Below, piece by piece: positions 8,146 to 16,842 of a stretch of 64,000 nt of DNA. The DNA is taken from the NCBI RefSeq assembly GCF_009707955.1, contig NZ_WMDQ01000003.1, positions 248,001-312,000 of the forward strand, in the 5' to 3' direction. Every line of letters begins with the position of its first letter. Position 1 is the stretch's first letter. The position numbers and the translations under genes were made by a program. This stretch comes from Flavobacterium sp. LC2016-13. Lineage in GTDB: Bacteria; Bacteroidota; Bacteroidia; Flavobacteriales; Flavobacteriaceae. The notes under the pieces are model-generated. The model searched no databases, had not been told where the DNA came from, and saw nothing but the letters and a program-made list of their open reading frames with translations.

Positions 8146-9315
8146 TTAATCTTTTATAAAGAAACCGTGTCTTTTCGGACTATGAACGATATCTTTTTTA
8201 TCTGTTTCAGCAACAAACAATTCAATATTTTCTTTTTTCTTACCGATGTAATCCAGTTTGTTCAATGTTTCGAACAATTTCTCTATTTTGACAAGCGTGC
8301 TCATTACTAACGAAGCTGTCTTATCAATATTCACATGGTCGTAACCAGAGTTAATAAGCGATGTAAACATGATTTCAAGGTTTCCCTGAGAAATATCACA
8401 CCATTCTGCAAAATAATTCAGTAACTCTTCTTTTCCTGCTCCTGATTTAGAATCGATAAAGTTTTTCATTACTCTTGCAAAAGAAACCACTGTACCTAAC
8501 ATAGCAGCCGGGTGCTGATGTAGTGAAAACCAACGAAACTGTGTCAGATGACTTCCTAAATAATATCCTGTATTATCTGCCAATTGCATAACCGTTTGTG
8601 GCAAAACACCTGATTGCTGAACACGATTAATTTTTTGAGAAATTTGTACGGAGTAAATTTCTATCTGACCAAATGAACGCGCTATTTGCGCCTGCATATC
8701 AACCAATTTTGGATGACAGGCTACAGTAACTGATGACGGAATATAATTTTCATCAAGAACAGTTGTATCACCTATCAAAACTTTACCAATCGCGAGATAA
8801 AATCCTCCGTAACCAATTCCTGAACGAAATTCTTCGGCTTTGATTAAGTGAAGTTTATAGTCGGGTTGTGTGTTAGGATATCTTGGCGGAACTTCATCCG
8901 GATCCGGCTCACCAAACGGAATCCTTTTTTTAGAATTAACCGATATACAAGCCAGTAACTCTAATTGTTCTCCGTCTTTAATCTCATACGTGTCTTCCGG
9001 ATAAGGCACCTGAAGATCAAGTGTATCGGTATTACTTTTACTGATTTCGATTCGTGATCCGTTTGGAGTAATGGCGTGACACTCTTCTACACGAACGCGA
9101 AGCAATTTGTGATTATCGATTCCTAAAGTAATTTTTGTCGATTCTTTGTTTTGATTTCCCGAATCCAGTAATCCATAACTTATAGGTGTAGTATGAATAC
9201 CAATCGCATCATTTACCAATTCAGAAACATTGTCCTGCATCGCTAAAAAATGATTTTTGTTGATCTTCATCCCGTCAATCCAGTTAACGGGAAAATGACT
9301 TAATTTTTCTATCAT
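8146..9315 (-). CDS. tssK: TssK baseplate adaptor
   Basis: Protein of 389 residues. The N-terminus FPVNWIDGMKINKNHFLAMQD corresponds to the TssK shell-domain signature (W-x-(D/E)GM-x-(I/L)-x(3)HF), and LARSFGQIEIY/KINRVQQ is the coiled-coil neck. TssK links the baseplate to the membrane complex. Here it precedes tssO by 24 bp. It is somewhat shorter than proteobacterial TssK (~445 residues), normal for this phylum. Start ATG at 9313-9315. Confidence 0.9.
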   Translation of the reverse strand: MIEKLSHFPVNWIDGMKINKNHFLAMQDNVSELVNDAIGIHTTPISYGLLDSGNQNKESTKITLGIDNHKLLRVRVEECHAITPNGSRIEISKSNTDTLDLQVPYPEDTYEIKDGEQLELLACISVNSKKRIPFGEPDPDEVPPRYPNTQPDYKLHLIKAEEFRSGIGYGGFYLAIGKVLIGDTTVLDENYIPSSVTVACHPKLVDMQAQIARSFGQIEIYSVQISQKINRVQQSGVLPQTVMQLADNTGYYLGSHLTQFRWFSLHQHPAAMLGTVVSFARVMKNFIDSKSGAGKEELLNYFAEWCDISQGNLEIMFTSLINSGYDHVNIDKTASLVMSTLVKIEKLFETLNKLDYIGKKKENIELFVAETDKKDIVHSPKRHGFFIKD

Positions 9316-9355
9316 GATTCTATATTGTTTTATTTGAAATAAGACGTTCTCTTTC

Positions 9356-10522
9356 TTACCCTCTTAATTTACTTTCTACTCTAATTATTGCATTATCATA
9401 AACGGTATTTTCTTTATACTCTTTGGCCAGTTTGTAATAATTTAATGCTTCTTCAAAATCATTATCGTTTTCAAAAATTTTAGCAATATTGTAATAAGCA
9501 CTGGCTTTTGTCGTATTAATCGAATTACCCGCAGCATAGGTTATTGCTTTTCTATTAGAATAAATAGCTTCTGCCTTATAACCTTTTTTAATATACATAA
9601 GACCTAAATTTCCATACGCCTGTCCAAATACAGGATTGTATTCTATGGCTTGCTTATAAAAATTCAAAGCTGCATCAACATCTTTATCCTGATAAGCCAA
9701 ATCTCCTTTTTTATTTAATAATAGTGCTGTTTTCTTATCTTCATTTGATACATATACTTCTTCTTCGTTACCATCACCAGAAGATCCAACTATACCAACT
9801 TCTTGTTCTGTTTTCGAAATAATATTGTTTATATCAATGATTTCTCCGTTTTCATTTATCTTAAATAAATTCCACACATTACCTTTTTTGTTTTTTGGTA
9901 TGTAATACGTTTTAACCAACGATTGTCCAACATAAACAAATACTTTTGCTCCACTTGCAGACAATTGAGAAGCATTTAAATCATCTCTATTAGAATAATC
10001 ATGTACAAAATAATGGTAAGTCTGTCCGAATTTTTTATTGTTAATCGTTATCGTTTCCGGACCATAACTATCTGTGTCATCAACATCCAGATTAGAGAAA
10101 CTTCCTTTCTTGTGTTCAAAATAAATATGATTTCCCGGAAAACTTAAATGTGAATCTAAATCCGAAGGATATTTCCCCCAGTTTAAAACAATTCTCATTC
10201 CGTCAAGATTTTTCATTACTGGACTTAAAGCATATGTCAAATCATTACAAGGGCATTTTACAACAAGAGTTGAATAATTATCTTTTTTAATAATTAATAA
10301 GGTATTTGAATCATCCTGAAAATTACCATTGATAGTTGTTTTACCCTGAGTGTTGGTTAACCTTTTGGTTGATGATTCACCATTTCGTTGAATCATAACT
10401 TCTGCATTGTCTAATACTTTATCTTTTTCTACGGCAGATAAAACCTGAATCGATATATTCTGTGCATTTACATTATTACCTAAAGCAAGAATTAAAAAGA
10501 ATGCTAAAAAATTTAATTTCAT
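9356..10522 (-). CDS. Secreted beta-sandwich/TPR protein of the T6SS locus
   Basis: Protein of 388 residues with a signal peptide (1-20, ending NNVNAQ). Residues ~21-105 look like a carboxypeptidase-regulatory-like or similar beta domain. Residues ~108-215 (RIVLNWGKYPSDLDSHLSFPG, then HYFVHDYSNRDD) match the DUF2135/YfaP-like pattern, a putative calcium- or surface-binding beta-sandwich. Residues ~265-385 are TPR repeats (KGDLAYQDKDVDAALNFYKQ; AYGNLGLMYIKKGYKAEAI). It is the gene before tssK and probably shares its transcript, so a periplasmic scaffold of T6SSiii is possible. It also marks the point where the structural genes resume after the lipoprotein array. Confidence 0.6.
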   Translation of the reverse strand: MKLNFLAFFLILALGNNVNAQNISIQVLSAVEKDKVLDNAEVMIQRNGESSTKRLTNTQGKTTINGNFQDDSNTLLIIKKDNYSTLVVKCPCNDLTYALSPVMKNLDGMRIVLNWGKYPSDLDSHLSFPGNHIYFEHKKGSFSNLDVDDTDSYGPETITINNKKFGQTYHYFVHDYSNRDDLNASQLSASGAKVFVYVGQSLVKTYYIPKNKKGNVWNLFKINENGEIIDINNIISKTEQEVGIVGSSGDGNEEEVYVSNEDKKTALLLNKKGDLAYQDKDVDAALNFYKQAIEYNPVFGQAYGNLGLMYIKKGYKAEAIYSNRKAITYAAGNSINTTKASAYYNIAKIFENDNDFEEALNYYKLAKEYKENTVYDNAIIRVESKLRG

Positions 10523-10724
10523 TTATATATTGTTGTTTATTTATTTTTTAATTTATTTTCTAACAAGCTTTTTCGGGTTAAATAGTAACAATGACAAGCA
10601 ATGAGCCCGCTTTTATATTACTTTGATAATCCATTTAAAAATTTGAACTTCTGAAAACTATCAATTATGATTTACTAGAATCTTAATGATATAATTGTTT
10701 CAATTTATTTATTTATTTATTTAT
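10523..10724. other. Intergenic region with (TTTA)n tract
   Basis: A 202-bp AT-rich gap. At 10703-10726 a TTTA tetranucleotide is repeated about six times, just downstream of the stop codon of the last array lipoprotein (leftward sense). No complete copy of the array repeat is present here, in contrast to every other junction of the array, so this is the array's far boundary. I see no convincing promoter, terminator or ORF. Confidence 0.5.
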
Positions 10725-11882
10725 TTACTCTGGCATTCCTGGCAACCAAATTCCTCCGTTTTTTGCATCATTATATAATTCCTTAAAATCGGATAAATTG
10801 TAATAGCTATTTTTTATGAATTCTTTTTCATATTCTTTACCATTTACAAAAGGAAAAAATTGAAATACATCACCAACTTCAATACTGCCGGATAATTTTG
10901 TACCATAATAGCAAACTAAAGCTTTTATTTTTGCTTGCTCACTAAAGCTTAAATTTTCATTTTCAAATTCAGACAAATAATTTTTCAAAGCTTCAATAAA
11001 TTTCTTCTTATTATTTACACTTTCAACATTCATTACATCAAAAATTTCTTTATGAAAAACAATATTACCATTACAGTTTTTAATCCATAATACTTTTGAA
11101 AATTCATCTATATCACTAGCATTAACAAGATTTCTATCCAGAATCCATTTCAATAAATCAGTATCTTGAGCATAGCCAAAAGTTTTAACTAATGATTCTA
11201 AAAATTCTTTATCATTAAATTTCAACCAAACTAAACTTGCTTTATTATTATTAAAAATGTATTTATTGCGATTGATTAATATTTGAATATTTTTCTGTCT
11301 TTGTTTTTCTTTATCTGGAATGTTTTTCCACCTTTTAATCTCAATTTTAGCACCTTCAACTTCATCTGTTATAAAAGTCGCCTTACTTTCATAAACAGAA
11401 AGTTCAGGATATTTTTTTTCATAATCTATTAGTTGCGGTATTGCAAAAAAATAGGTCAGAAATTTATTTTTTTTTGAAACATATATATATTGGAAATCTG
11501 CTGTTTGAGGTTTTAAATCTAATTTTTTATCACATATATTGTTTAAATCTATTTTTAAAAATTCAGAATTTGAATTAGGATCAATTTTTCGTTTAAAAAA
11601 AAGATTAATTTTTTCAAAAAAATCTTTGTCTGACAAAAAAACATATCCATCATTTTTTAATATTTCACCTTCCAAAGTCACTAATGCATTTAAATCTTCT
11701 CCATTGTAATCGTCAAAACTCCCATATTCTTCGGAAGCTCCATTTTCTAATTGCTTCTTTATTACTTCAATAAACTTATTACCATTCTTTTGATTATTTA
11801 ACTTTTGATCCTTTTTTTCAGAATTACATGAATTAAAAATAAATGTAAAAATTACTAAAAGTGTAATTATTGAATTTTTCAT
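10725..11882 (-). CDS. Array lipoprotein 7, putative immunity protein
   Basis: Lipoprotein of 385 residues: signal sequence with lipobox FNSC at residues ~16-19, then a Lys/Asn-rich linker and a large helical domain rich in Asp, Asn and Lys. No known family recognised. It is the last of seven lipoprotein genes downstream of the peptidoglycan-hydrolase effector and follows a degenerate array repeat 21 bp upstream. Its domain does not resemble the other members, so it may protect against a different toxin. Being lipid-anchored it would face the periplasm or the surface, where a cell-wall effector acts. Immunity function is inferred from context. Confidence 0.55.
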   Translation of the reverse strand: MKNSIITLLVIFTFIFNSCNSEKKDQKLNNQKNGNKFIEVIKKQLENGASEEYGSFDDYNGEDLNALVTLEGEILKNDGYVFLSDKDFFEKINLFFKRKIDPNSNSEFLKIDLNNICDKKLDLKPQTADFQYIYVSKKNKFLTYFFAIPQLIDYEKKYPELSVYESKATFITDEVEGAKIEIKRWKNIPDKEKQRQKNIQILINRNKYIFNNNKASLVWLKFNDKEFLESLVKTFGYAQDTDLLKWILDRNLVNASDIDEFSKVLWIKNCNGNIVFHKEIFDVMNVESVNNKKKFIEALKNYLSEFENENLSFSEQAKIKALVCYYGTKLSGSIEVGDVFQFFPFVNGKEYEKEFIKNSYYNLSDFKELYNDAKNGGIWLPGMPE

Positions 11883-11903
11883 ATACTAATTTTTATTAAT
11901 CAA

Positions 11904-11965
11904 AATTCCACCTAACAAAAACATCCCATTCTTGCTAGCTGAGGCTTTTCTTTTCAATACGTCAA
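11904..11965 (-). repeat. Array repeat R1 (degenerate)
   Basis: Copy of the ~66-bp array repeat. The hairpin arm near the gene has lost two bases and carries substitutions (CCTAACAAAAAC on the + strand where other copies read CCAGCTAACAAGAAC), so the stem is weaker. The other arm CTTGCTAGCTG and the flank CTTTTCAATACGTCAA are intact. It lies 21 bp before the start of lipoprotein 7. Confidence 0.85.
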
Positions 11966-12016
11966 AGAGCTTATTGTATTGTTATTCTCTCAAGGCATTT
12001 TGCTTACTTTTAACCT

Positions 12017-12931
12017 CTATTTTATTTCTACGATACTACCATTTTTATCAATGTTGTAAGATTTAAAAAAAACGTTTTTCTCTGTAGTATTTTTTCTTTT
12101 ATAAAGATTGATTTTATAATCTTTTGAAATGACGAACTGGGTAATAGATCCACCGTCCATAATTCCTATTTCTAAAGAAGAAATTATTTTATCATTATTT
12201 AGTACAATTAAATCATATGATTCAGTATCAGAATCAGTATTACATAAAATAATTGGTTGATAATCATTTAGCTTAGGAAGATACATATAATCACTCGGGT
12301 GAAAATTATTTCCAAAAAATTTTGCAATGGCATCATTTTCCTTATAAAAATATTTAGGATAGTTTTTATTACATTGAATGCTATCATAAGGATTCACACA
12401 AGCTTTATAATACTCATCAAAATCAATAGGAAGAATAGAATACTTAATAGCTTGATTCGATACTACTTCCTTCTTTTCTTTTTTTACTATTTGACACAAA
12501 CTAAAAACATCATTCTCAGATAATATTTTTTTATCAAAATTTAATTCGATTGGATTATCTGGATCTGCAGTTGTATTAAATAATTTATTATCATTAACAT
12601 TCAATGACAACCAAGCAATCGTACTTTCAACTATTTGTTTCGTTTTAGGATCTTCTGAGATATTATTTTCGATATAAACATGAATAGTTATATTATCTCC
12701 TTCAATTCGATCTATCTGTGTTAAAAAATCTTTTTGCCCCCTTAATTCTAAATTACTTGATTTAACAATTTGATAAGCAATATCTTCACATGTTAATTTT
12801 GTATTTTTAGCTATTACATTTTTTGGTAAATCATTCGATTCCTGTGTTTTAAAATCTTTACAACTAAATAGAATTAGTGAAAGACTTATTATTATTAATC
12901 TCATTTCATTTCCATTTAAAATCACTTTCAT
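12017..12931 (-). CDS. Array lipoprotein 6, putative immunity protein
   Basis: Up to 304 residues. Two starts are possible: the ATG at 12931, which keeps the 19-25-bp spacing from the repeat seen for all other members, or the ATG at 12904, which gives a cleaner signal peptide (MRLIIISLSLILFSC). Lipobox LFSC either way. The last ~100 residues (DYMYLPKLND, ITQFVISKDYKINLY, YNIDKNGSIVEIK) are homologous to the whole C-terminal half of lipoprotein 5b at 16843-17421. The first half is different and contains three Cys. Probably an envelope-anchored immunity protein; the shared C-terminal block with different N-terminal part points to domain exchange. Confidence 0.6.
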   Translation of the reverse strand: MKVILNGNEMRLIIISLSLILFSCKDFKTQESNDLPKNVIAKNTKLTCEDIAYQIVKSSNLELRGQKDFLTQIDRIEGDNITIHVYIENNISEDPKTKQIVESTIAWLSLNVNDNKLFNTTADPDNPIELNFDKKILSENDVFSLCQIVKKEKKEVVSNQAIKYSILPIDFDEYYKACVNPYDSIQCNKNYPKYFYKENDAIAKFFGNNFHPSDYMYLPKLNDYQPIILCNTDSDTESYDLIVLNNDKIISSLEIGIMDGGSITQFVISKDYKINLYKRKNTTEKNVFFKSYNIDKNGSIVEIK

Positions 12932-12954
12932 CTTTTACTTTTTTAAATATTTTG

Positions 12955-13020
12955 ATTCCGCCAGCTAACAAGAACATCCTATTCTTGCTAGCTGGGGCTT
13001 TTCTTTTCAATACGTCAAGG
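12955..13020 (-). repeat. Array repeat R2
   Basis: Full copy of the array repeat. The stem arms are CCAGCTAACAAGAA and TTCTTGCTAGCTGG (+ strand), enclosing CATCCTA, followed by GGCTTTTCTTTTCAATACGTCAAGGAAC. It lies 23 bp upstream of the ATG at 12931. The copy is followed on the promoter-distal side by an extra inverted repeat and a small ORF. Confidence 0.92.
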
Positions 13021-13077
13021 AACCTATACTTGATTTAAATTTTCAATTCTGTGACGTCAACAATATATTCCTCTGTT

Positions 13078-13169
13078 AGAGCGTTAGCGTCTCGCTCGTA
13101 CCACTAATTTAATTAAGCTATTAAGAATACTCTAGAAATCCTATTTATCACGAGCGAGATGCTCGCGCT
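13078..13169. repeat. Inverted repeat with GAGCGAGA-type arms
   Basis: Arms at 13080-13099 (AGCGTTAGCGTCTCGCTCGT) and 13150-13169 (ACGAGCGAGATGCTCGCGCT) are near-perfect inverted copies separated by ~50 bp of AT-rich DNA. The arms are much richer in GC than the surroundings. This looks like a mobile or extragenic palindromic element that has landed in the array; its right arm forms the 3' end of the small ORF at 13168-13293. Confidence 0.65.
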
Positions 13170-13293
13170 AGCTGAGATGTTTTTTCTGAAATTCTTTCGT
13201 CTTTGTTCTTTTTATTTCTTTTGCTGTTTGCTCATAACATTGTATTTGCAAAAAATATAATATTAGTAATACTAATATTATTATAGTTTTCAT
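13168..13293 (-). pseudogene. Small lipoprotein-like ORF, possible cassette remnant
   Basis: Reading leftward from the ATG at 13291-13293 gives 41 codons, MKTIIILVLLILYFLQIQC followed by a charged tail ending KKHLS and a TAG stop. The first 19 residues look like a lipoprotein signal (Cys at 19), as in the neighbouring lipoproteins. The stop lies inside the right arm of the inverted repeat at 13078-13169, so the ORF appears to have been cut by that element. It lies 30 bp after the stop of lipoprotein 4 and, unlike the others, has no array repeat before it. It could be a true small lipoprotein, but a truncated remnant is more likely. Confidence 0.35.
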
Positions 13294-13322
13294 TGGACCC
13301 AAGGTTTTTTGGGTTATTTCTA

Positions 13323-14387
13323 TTAATAATCACAATTATATAAAATTATGGTATTGTTACTTTGATTAAATGGGTTTTTAGGAAACTCTATTTTTTTTGT
13401 TTTACTGTTATAAAATCCTTTCCATTCAAAATATATTTTTCTATTATCTCCTTTTTTTATCACTGCAATTGGAGTATTCATCTTTATATCAATATTCCAA
13501 TTGAAATATTGATACTTAGAATTTATAATTGATGCCCCAAGATATTCTATAGATTTTGCTTCTGCATTATATTTTGTTGTCATTTTGGCTATCAGCTCTC
13601 CCTTTGAATCTTTCATATAAAAATCTCCTTCATTGCCATCATACATAAGAAATTGGGAATCATTTTCATTACTACACTTTGATTTCCATGTTCCTGTAAT
13701 TGAAAAATCATCTGACAATGATTTTAAATCATCATTTCTTTTTGCTTCATTAGAATTAATACTACCTTTTATTTTTTCACAAAAATCTTCATCTAAAGAA
13801 TTAATAAATTCGTAAACTGATTTATTTGAATTCCAATAAACATAAAAAGTAGATTTTTCCGGCAAAACAATTCTCACAACTTCTTCTCCACATACTTTAG
13901 CTTTTTGTATATAAGAGAAAATTCCTTCTTCAAATTGGTCATAAATAACTGTTTTTTCTGATTCATCTGAATAATCTCCCGTTTTGTATATAATGATAGG
14001 TTTAACTCCATTTTTATAATCATTGAAAATGATTAAAAAGGGGAAATTGTAGTTAGGATATGCTTCGTTTATATATCCTTTATACCTAACAATAATCGCA
14101 ACATCTTCATTTCCATTGTGATTAAAATCTCCTCTAGCATAAATTGAGCATAAAGGAGTATTCACATATTCATCTAACAATTTTAAATCTTTCATTAATA
14201 GTAAATCAAACTCTTTACTAGAACTCATATAACTTATAATTTCTTGAGGGATGTCACATTCCTTTTTTTCAGAAATTGATATAGTATCAGTTTTCTTATT
14301 TGGAATTTTACCGTTTTCTGACTTCACATTTCCATTGCAATTTGAAAATAATAAAGCTAAAATTGCAATACTTAATATTTTTTTCAT
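13323..14387 (-). CDS. Array lipoprotein 4, putative immunity protein
   Basis: Protein of 354 residues with signal and lipobox LLFSNC (residues ~13-17). The N-terminal ~25 residues are nearly identical to those of the 192-residue member at 16843-17421, and so is the DNA. The middle has an FG-GAP-like segment (YARGDFNHNGNEDVAIIV). The C-terminal ~120 residues (GTWKSKC, then NTPIAVIKKGD, FEWKGFYNSKTKKIEFPKN) are homologous to the C-terminus of lipoprotein 3 at 14507-15406. So one gene shares its leader with one neighbour and its C-terminal domain with another. Predicted periplasmic or surface immunity protein. Confidence 0.6.
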   Translation of the reverse strand: MKKILSIAILALLFSNCNGNVKSENGKIPNKKTDTISISEKKECDIPQEIISYMSSSKEFDLLLMKDLKLLDEYVNTPLCSIYARGDFNHNGNEDVAIIVRYKGYINEAYPNYNFPFLIIFNDYKNGVKPIIIYKTGDYSDESEKTVIYDQFEEGIFSYIQKAKVCGEEVVRIVLPEKSTFYVYWNSNKSVYEFINSLDEDFCEKIKGSINSNEAKRNDDLKSLSDDFSITGTWKSKCSNENDSQFLMYDGNEGDFYMKDSKGELIAKMTTKYNAEAKSIEYLGASIINSKYQYFNWNIDIKMNTPIAVIKKGDNRKIYFEWKGFYNSKTKKIEFPKNPFNQSNNTIILYNCDY

Positions 14388-14412
14388 TATTTAATTCTTT
14401 ATTATTCAATGA

Positions 14413-14478
14413 ATTCCGCCAGCTAACAAGAACATCCCATCCTTGCTAGCTGAGACTTTTCTTTTCAATATGTCAAGG
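14413..14478 (-). repeat. Array repeat R3
   Basis: Full copy, 25 bp upstream of the ATG at 14387. Arms CCAGCTAACAAGAA and CTTGCTAGCTG, with small changes (CATCCCATC in the loop region, GAGACTTTT and ATGTCAAGGA in the flank). Confidence 0.92.
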
Positions 14479-14506
14479 ATCATTTTGGAATTATTAGCCT
14501 AAAGTG

Positions 14507-15406
14507 CTAAAGATCGCACTTCATTAAAACCACATGCTTATCTGCATATTTTTGAATAATTTCTTGTTGAAACTCACATTCGATAAATTCTCTCTTTTTA
14601 GTCTTATTATTGTAAAAGCCATACCAATAAAAATGAATTGTTTTATCATTAATAAATTTTAAACATGCAATAGGTTTATCATTTATAAAACTTTTCCAAT
14701 CTAATTTTATTCCGAACTCTCCTAAATCCTCTGGCTTTTCTTTAAGTTTATATGTTATACTTTTTTCAGATTTATTCTGTTCAATTTCGACCATATCAAC
14801 ATAGATTTGATTAAACATTATTTCCAAAGAAACATTATTACCATCAATTTGCATACTAGCGTTTCCACTCTCACAATTTACTTTCCAATTAGTTGCAGTA
14901 TTTTCATTCTTCGCTAAATCTTTTTCTTCAGGACAATCATAACACTCTTCATCGCAAGGCAATTCTTTTACAGTTTTTATCGTGTTAACAAAAACACTAT
15001 CAATGTATAGATCGTTATTAATTTTCCAAAACTTTTGCTCTTTATCTAGAGGTTGGATTTTCAATATGCTATCTGAATTTTCGGGCTTTTCTAAATTATA
15101 TTTATAAATCAGTCTGTAAGTAATTTTATTTTCTAATACTTCTTTAGAAGATATATTAAGTGTATAATATTCTTGACCTAAATTGTGAAAAATACTGTCT
15201 TTATAGATTTTAAATTTTTCAACATTTGCTCCACATGGCTTATATAAAAATCTTCCGGAATCTGTTTCTATAACTTTAAATAAAGTGTGTCCACTAAAAT
15301 CGATTTTAGAGTAATTATCTACTGTTTGATTTTTTTCAATATTATTTTTTTCTTTACATGAAAATATCATCATAGATAATATCATACATAAAATTCGTAT
15401 TCTCAT
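14507..15406 (-). CDS. Array lipoprotein 3, putative immunity protein
   Basis: Protein of 299 residues: signal with lipobox MIFSC (Cys ~17), a first domain of ~130 residues with a CDEECYDCPEE acidic Cys cluster near its end, and a second domain (residues ~165-299) homologous to the C-terminus of lipoprotein 4 (IHFYWYGFYNNKTKKREF). Cys residues in the acidic cluster and in NWKVNC might form disulphides, in line with export. No catalytic motif is seen. Placed 19 bp after repeat R4. Predicted immunity lipoprotein; target unknown. Confidence 0.6.
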   Translation of the reverse strand: MRIRILCMILSMMIFSCKEKNNIEKNQTVDNYSKIDFSGHTLFKVIETDSGRFLYKPCGANVEKFKIYKDSIFHNLGQEYYTLNISSKEVLENKITYRLIYKYNLEKPENSDSILKIQPLDKEQKFWKINNDLYIDSVFVNTIKTVKELPCDEECYDCPEEKDLAKNENTATNWKVNCESGNASMQIDGNNVSLEIMFNQIYVDMVEIEQNKSEKSITYKLKEKPEDLGEFGIKLDWKSFINDKPIACLKFINDKTIHFYWYGFYNNKTKKREFIECEFQQEIIQKYADKHVVLMKCDL

Positions 15407-15425
15407 ATTATTAATTTATTATAAA

Positions 15426-15493
15426 ATTCCTCCAGCTAACAAGAAACATCCCATTCTTACTAGCTTAGGCCTTTCTTTTCAATACGTCAAGGA
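15426..15493 (-). repeat. Array repeat R4
   Basis: Copy with one inserted A (AAGAAACATCCC) and a few substitutions in the second arm (CTTACTAGCTTAGG). Still able to form most of the stem. Lies 19 bp upstream of the ATG at 15406. Confidence 0.9.
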
Positions 15494-15557
15494 ACTCTTA
15501 TTGTATTTTGTATTATATTAAATTTTCATTCTAAAAAAAAGCTTCAGAGTTTCAATT

Positions 15558-16718
15558 TTATTTAATTCTCTCATAAACTCGTTTAGGTATTTTATTTAAA
15601 TCTTTACCTTGAGTTTTCATTAGTGAAATATATTTTTGATAAGATTTCTTGGCATCTTCATTTTCATCAAATCCCCATTGAGCATCTCCCAAATTTAAGT
15701 AAGCAACAACTCGATCAGGAGAGAAATTAACTATATCAAGAAGTATTATTCTTGCTTCATTAAAATTCTCCATTTCAATTAAGTTAAATGCAGCATCATT
15801 ATATAAAGCAATATTCTCATTACAAATTGGATTAGCTTTTAATATATCTGCAATTTTGTAAACATCTATTTCTTTCAACTTTTCCTTATTTTTAATATCA
15901 TCTAGAGAAATTAAACCTTTACTATTTACATCTCCAAATTGGTCTACAACATTATTAAAATCAAATTCTTTAAGTGATACAGCCATTGATTTAGTATTTT
16001 TATCCTCTCCACTTGATGAACTCTTATAGTATGTTACAGAATTTGAAATCCATTCATTTCCTTTACTGAAAAAATCAATGTCCATTGAATTTTGGCCATT
16101 TGTTATAGTCAATGGTATTCCCTCACCTGTATGTCTAATCTTAACAATACTATTATCAAAACATCTTTCGAAAATCAAATTCCCTTTCTTATTTTTTAAT
16201 GATATACAATTATCATCTTCTACTAAAATAATGTTATTACCTCCATTAATAACTAAAGAATCATTAACAACATCTCCAACATCTTCTTTTGAGATACAAT
16301 CTGTTTTTGTTCCTTGTATTTTTTTCACACTCTTAACGTTTAGTGCATTTACAAAATACTTTACAACTTTAGAAGATTCACTGTATTGAATTTCCCATTT
16401 AGATATACCCTTTTCTTTATCAATCCAAAGAAATTTATAATATGACTTTTCTAATTTATCGGTAAATAACGTTATTCCGTCTTCACCTTCTTTTATATGA
16501 TCAATTTTCATATCTACATCTTCCATTATTCCTTTTTCAAAAATTGAATTATTAGAAGTTTTCAAACTTCCTCCTTCATAACCACAATCTACAAGCACGA
16601 ATTCTTTATTTTTTTGTTTAACTTCTAACCATGTACCTATGTAATTTTCTTTACTATCTTGTGACTTACATGATAGGATTAAGCTTAACATCAATAAACC
16701 AAATATTATTTTTTTCAT
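15558..16718 (-). CDS. Array lipoprotein 2, putative immunity protein with TPR tail
   Basis: Protein of 386 residues with lipobox LILSC (Cys ~17). Residues ~20-110 form a beta-rich domain that starts NYIGTWLEVKQ, residues ~130-235 a second beta domain (NDSLVINGGNNIILVEDD), and residues ~290-386 TPR-like helices (NEARIILLDIVNFSPDRVVAYLNLGDAQWGF). The beta domains resemble calycin-like or lysozyme-inhibitor-like folds only in general pattern. TPR helices suggest binding of a partner protein, as expected for an immunity protein. R5 lies 20 bp after the preceding position, R4 between it and the next gene. Confidence 0.6.
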   Translation of the reverse strand: MKKIIFGLLMLSLILSCKSQDSKENYIGTWLEVKQKNKEFVLVDCGYEGGSLKTSNNSIFEKGIMEDVDMKIDHIKEGEDGITLFTDKLEKSYYKFLWIDKEKGISKWEIQYSESSKVVKYFVNALNVKSVKKIQGTKTDCISKEDVGDVVNDSLVINGGNNIILVEDDNCISLKNKKGNLIFERCFDNSIVKIRHTGEGIPLTITNGQNSMDIDFFSKGNEWISNSVTYYKSSSSGEDKNTKSMAVSLKEFDFNNVVDQFGDVNSKGLISLDDIKNKEKLKEIDVYKIADILKANPICNENIALYNDAAFNLIEMENFNEARIILLDIVNFSPDRVVAYLNLGDAQWGFDENEDAKKSYQKYISLMKTQGKDLNKIPKRVYERIK

Positions 16719-16737
16719 TTCAATTCTATTTTATAAA

Positions 16738-16804
16738 ATTCCTCCAGCTAACAAGAACATCCTATTCTTGCTAGCTGAGGCTTTTCTTTTCAATACGTCA
16801 ATGA
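16738..16804 (-). repeat. Array repeat R5
   Basis: Full copy with intact arms CCAGCTAACAAGAA and TTCTTGCTAGCTG and the AATACGTCAATGAAC flank. It lies 19 bp upstream of the ATG at 16718. Confidence 0.92.
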
Positions 16805-16842
16805 ACTTATATTGTCTTATTATTTTATTTATCTAAAAAATA

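Noticed and set aside
10574..10602. Possible degenerate hairpin between the last array gene and the TPR gene
   Set aside because: The pairing CGGG/CCCG is too short and the rest does not match the array repeat; no T run.
10703..10726. (TTTA)n tract as phase-variation switch
   Set aside because: It lies after the stop codon of the lipoprotein gene and more than 180 bp from the next start, so length changes would not alter a reading frame.
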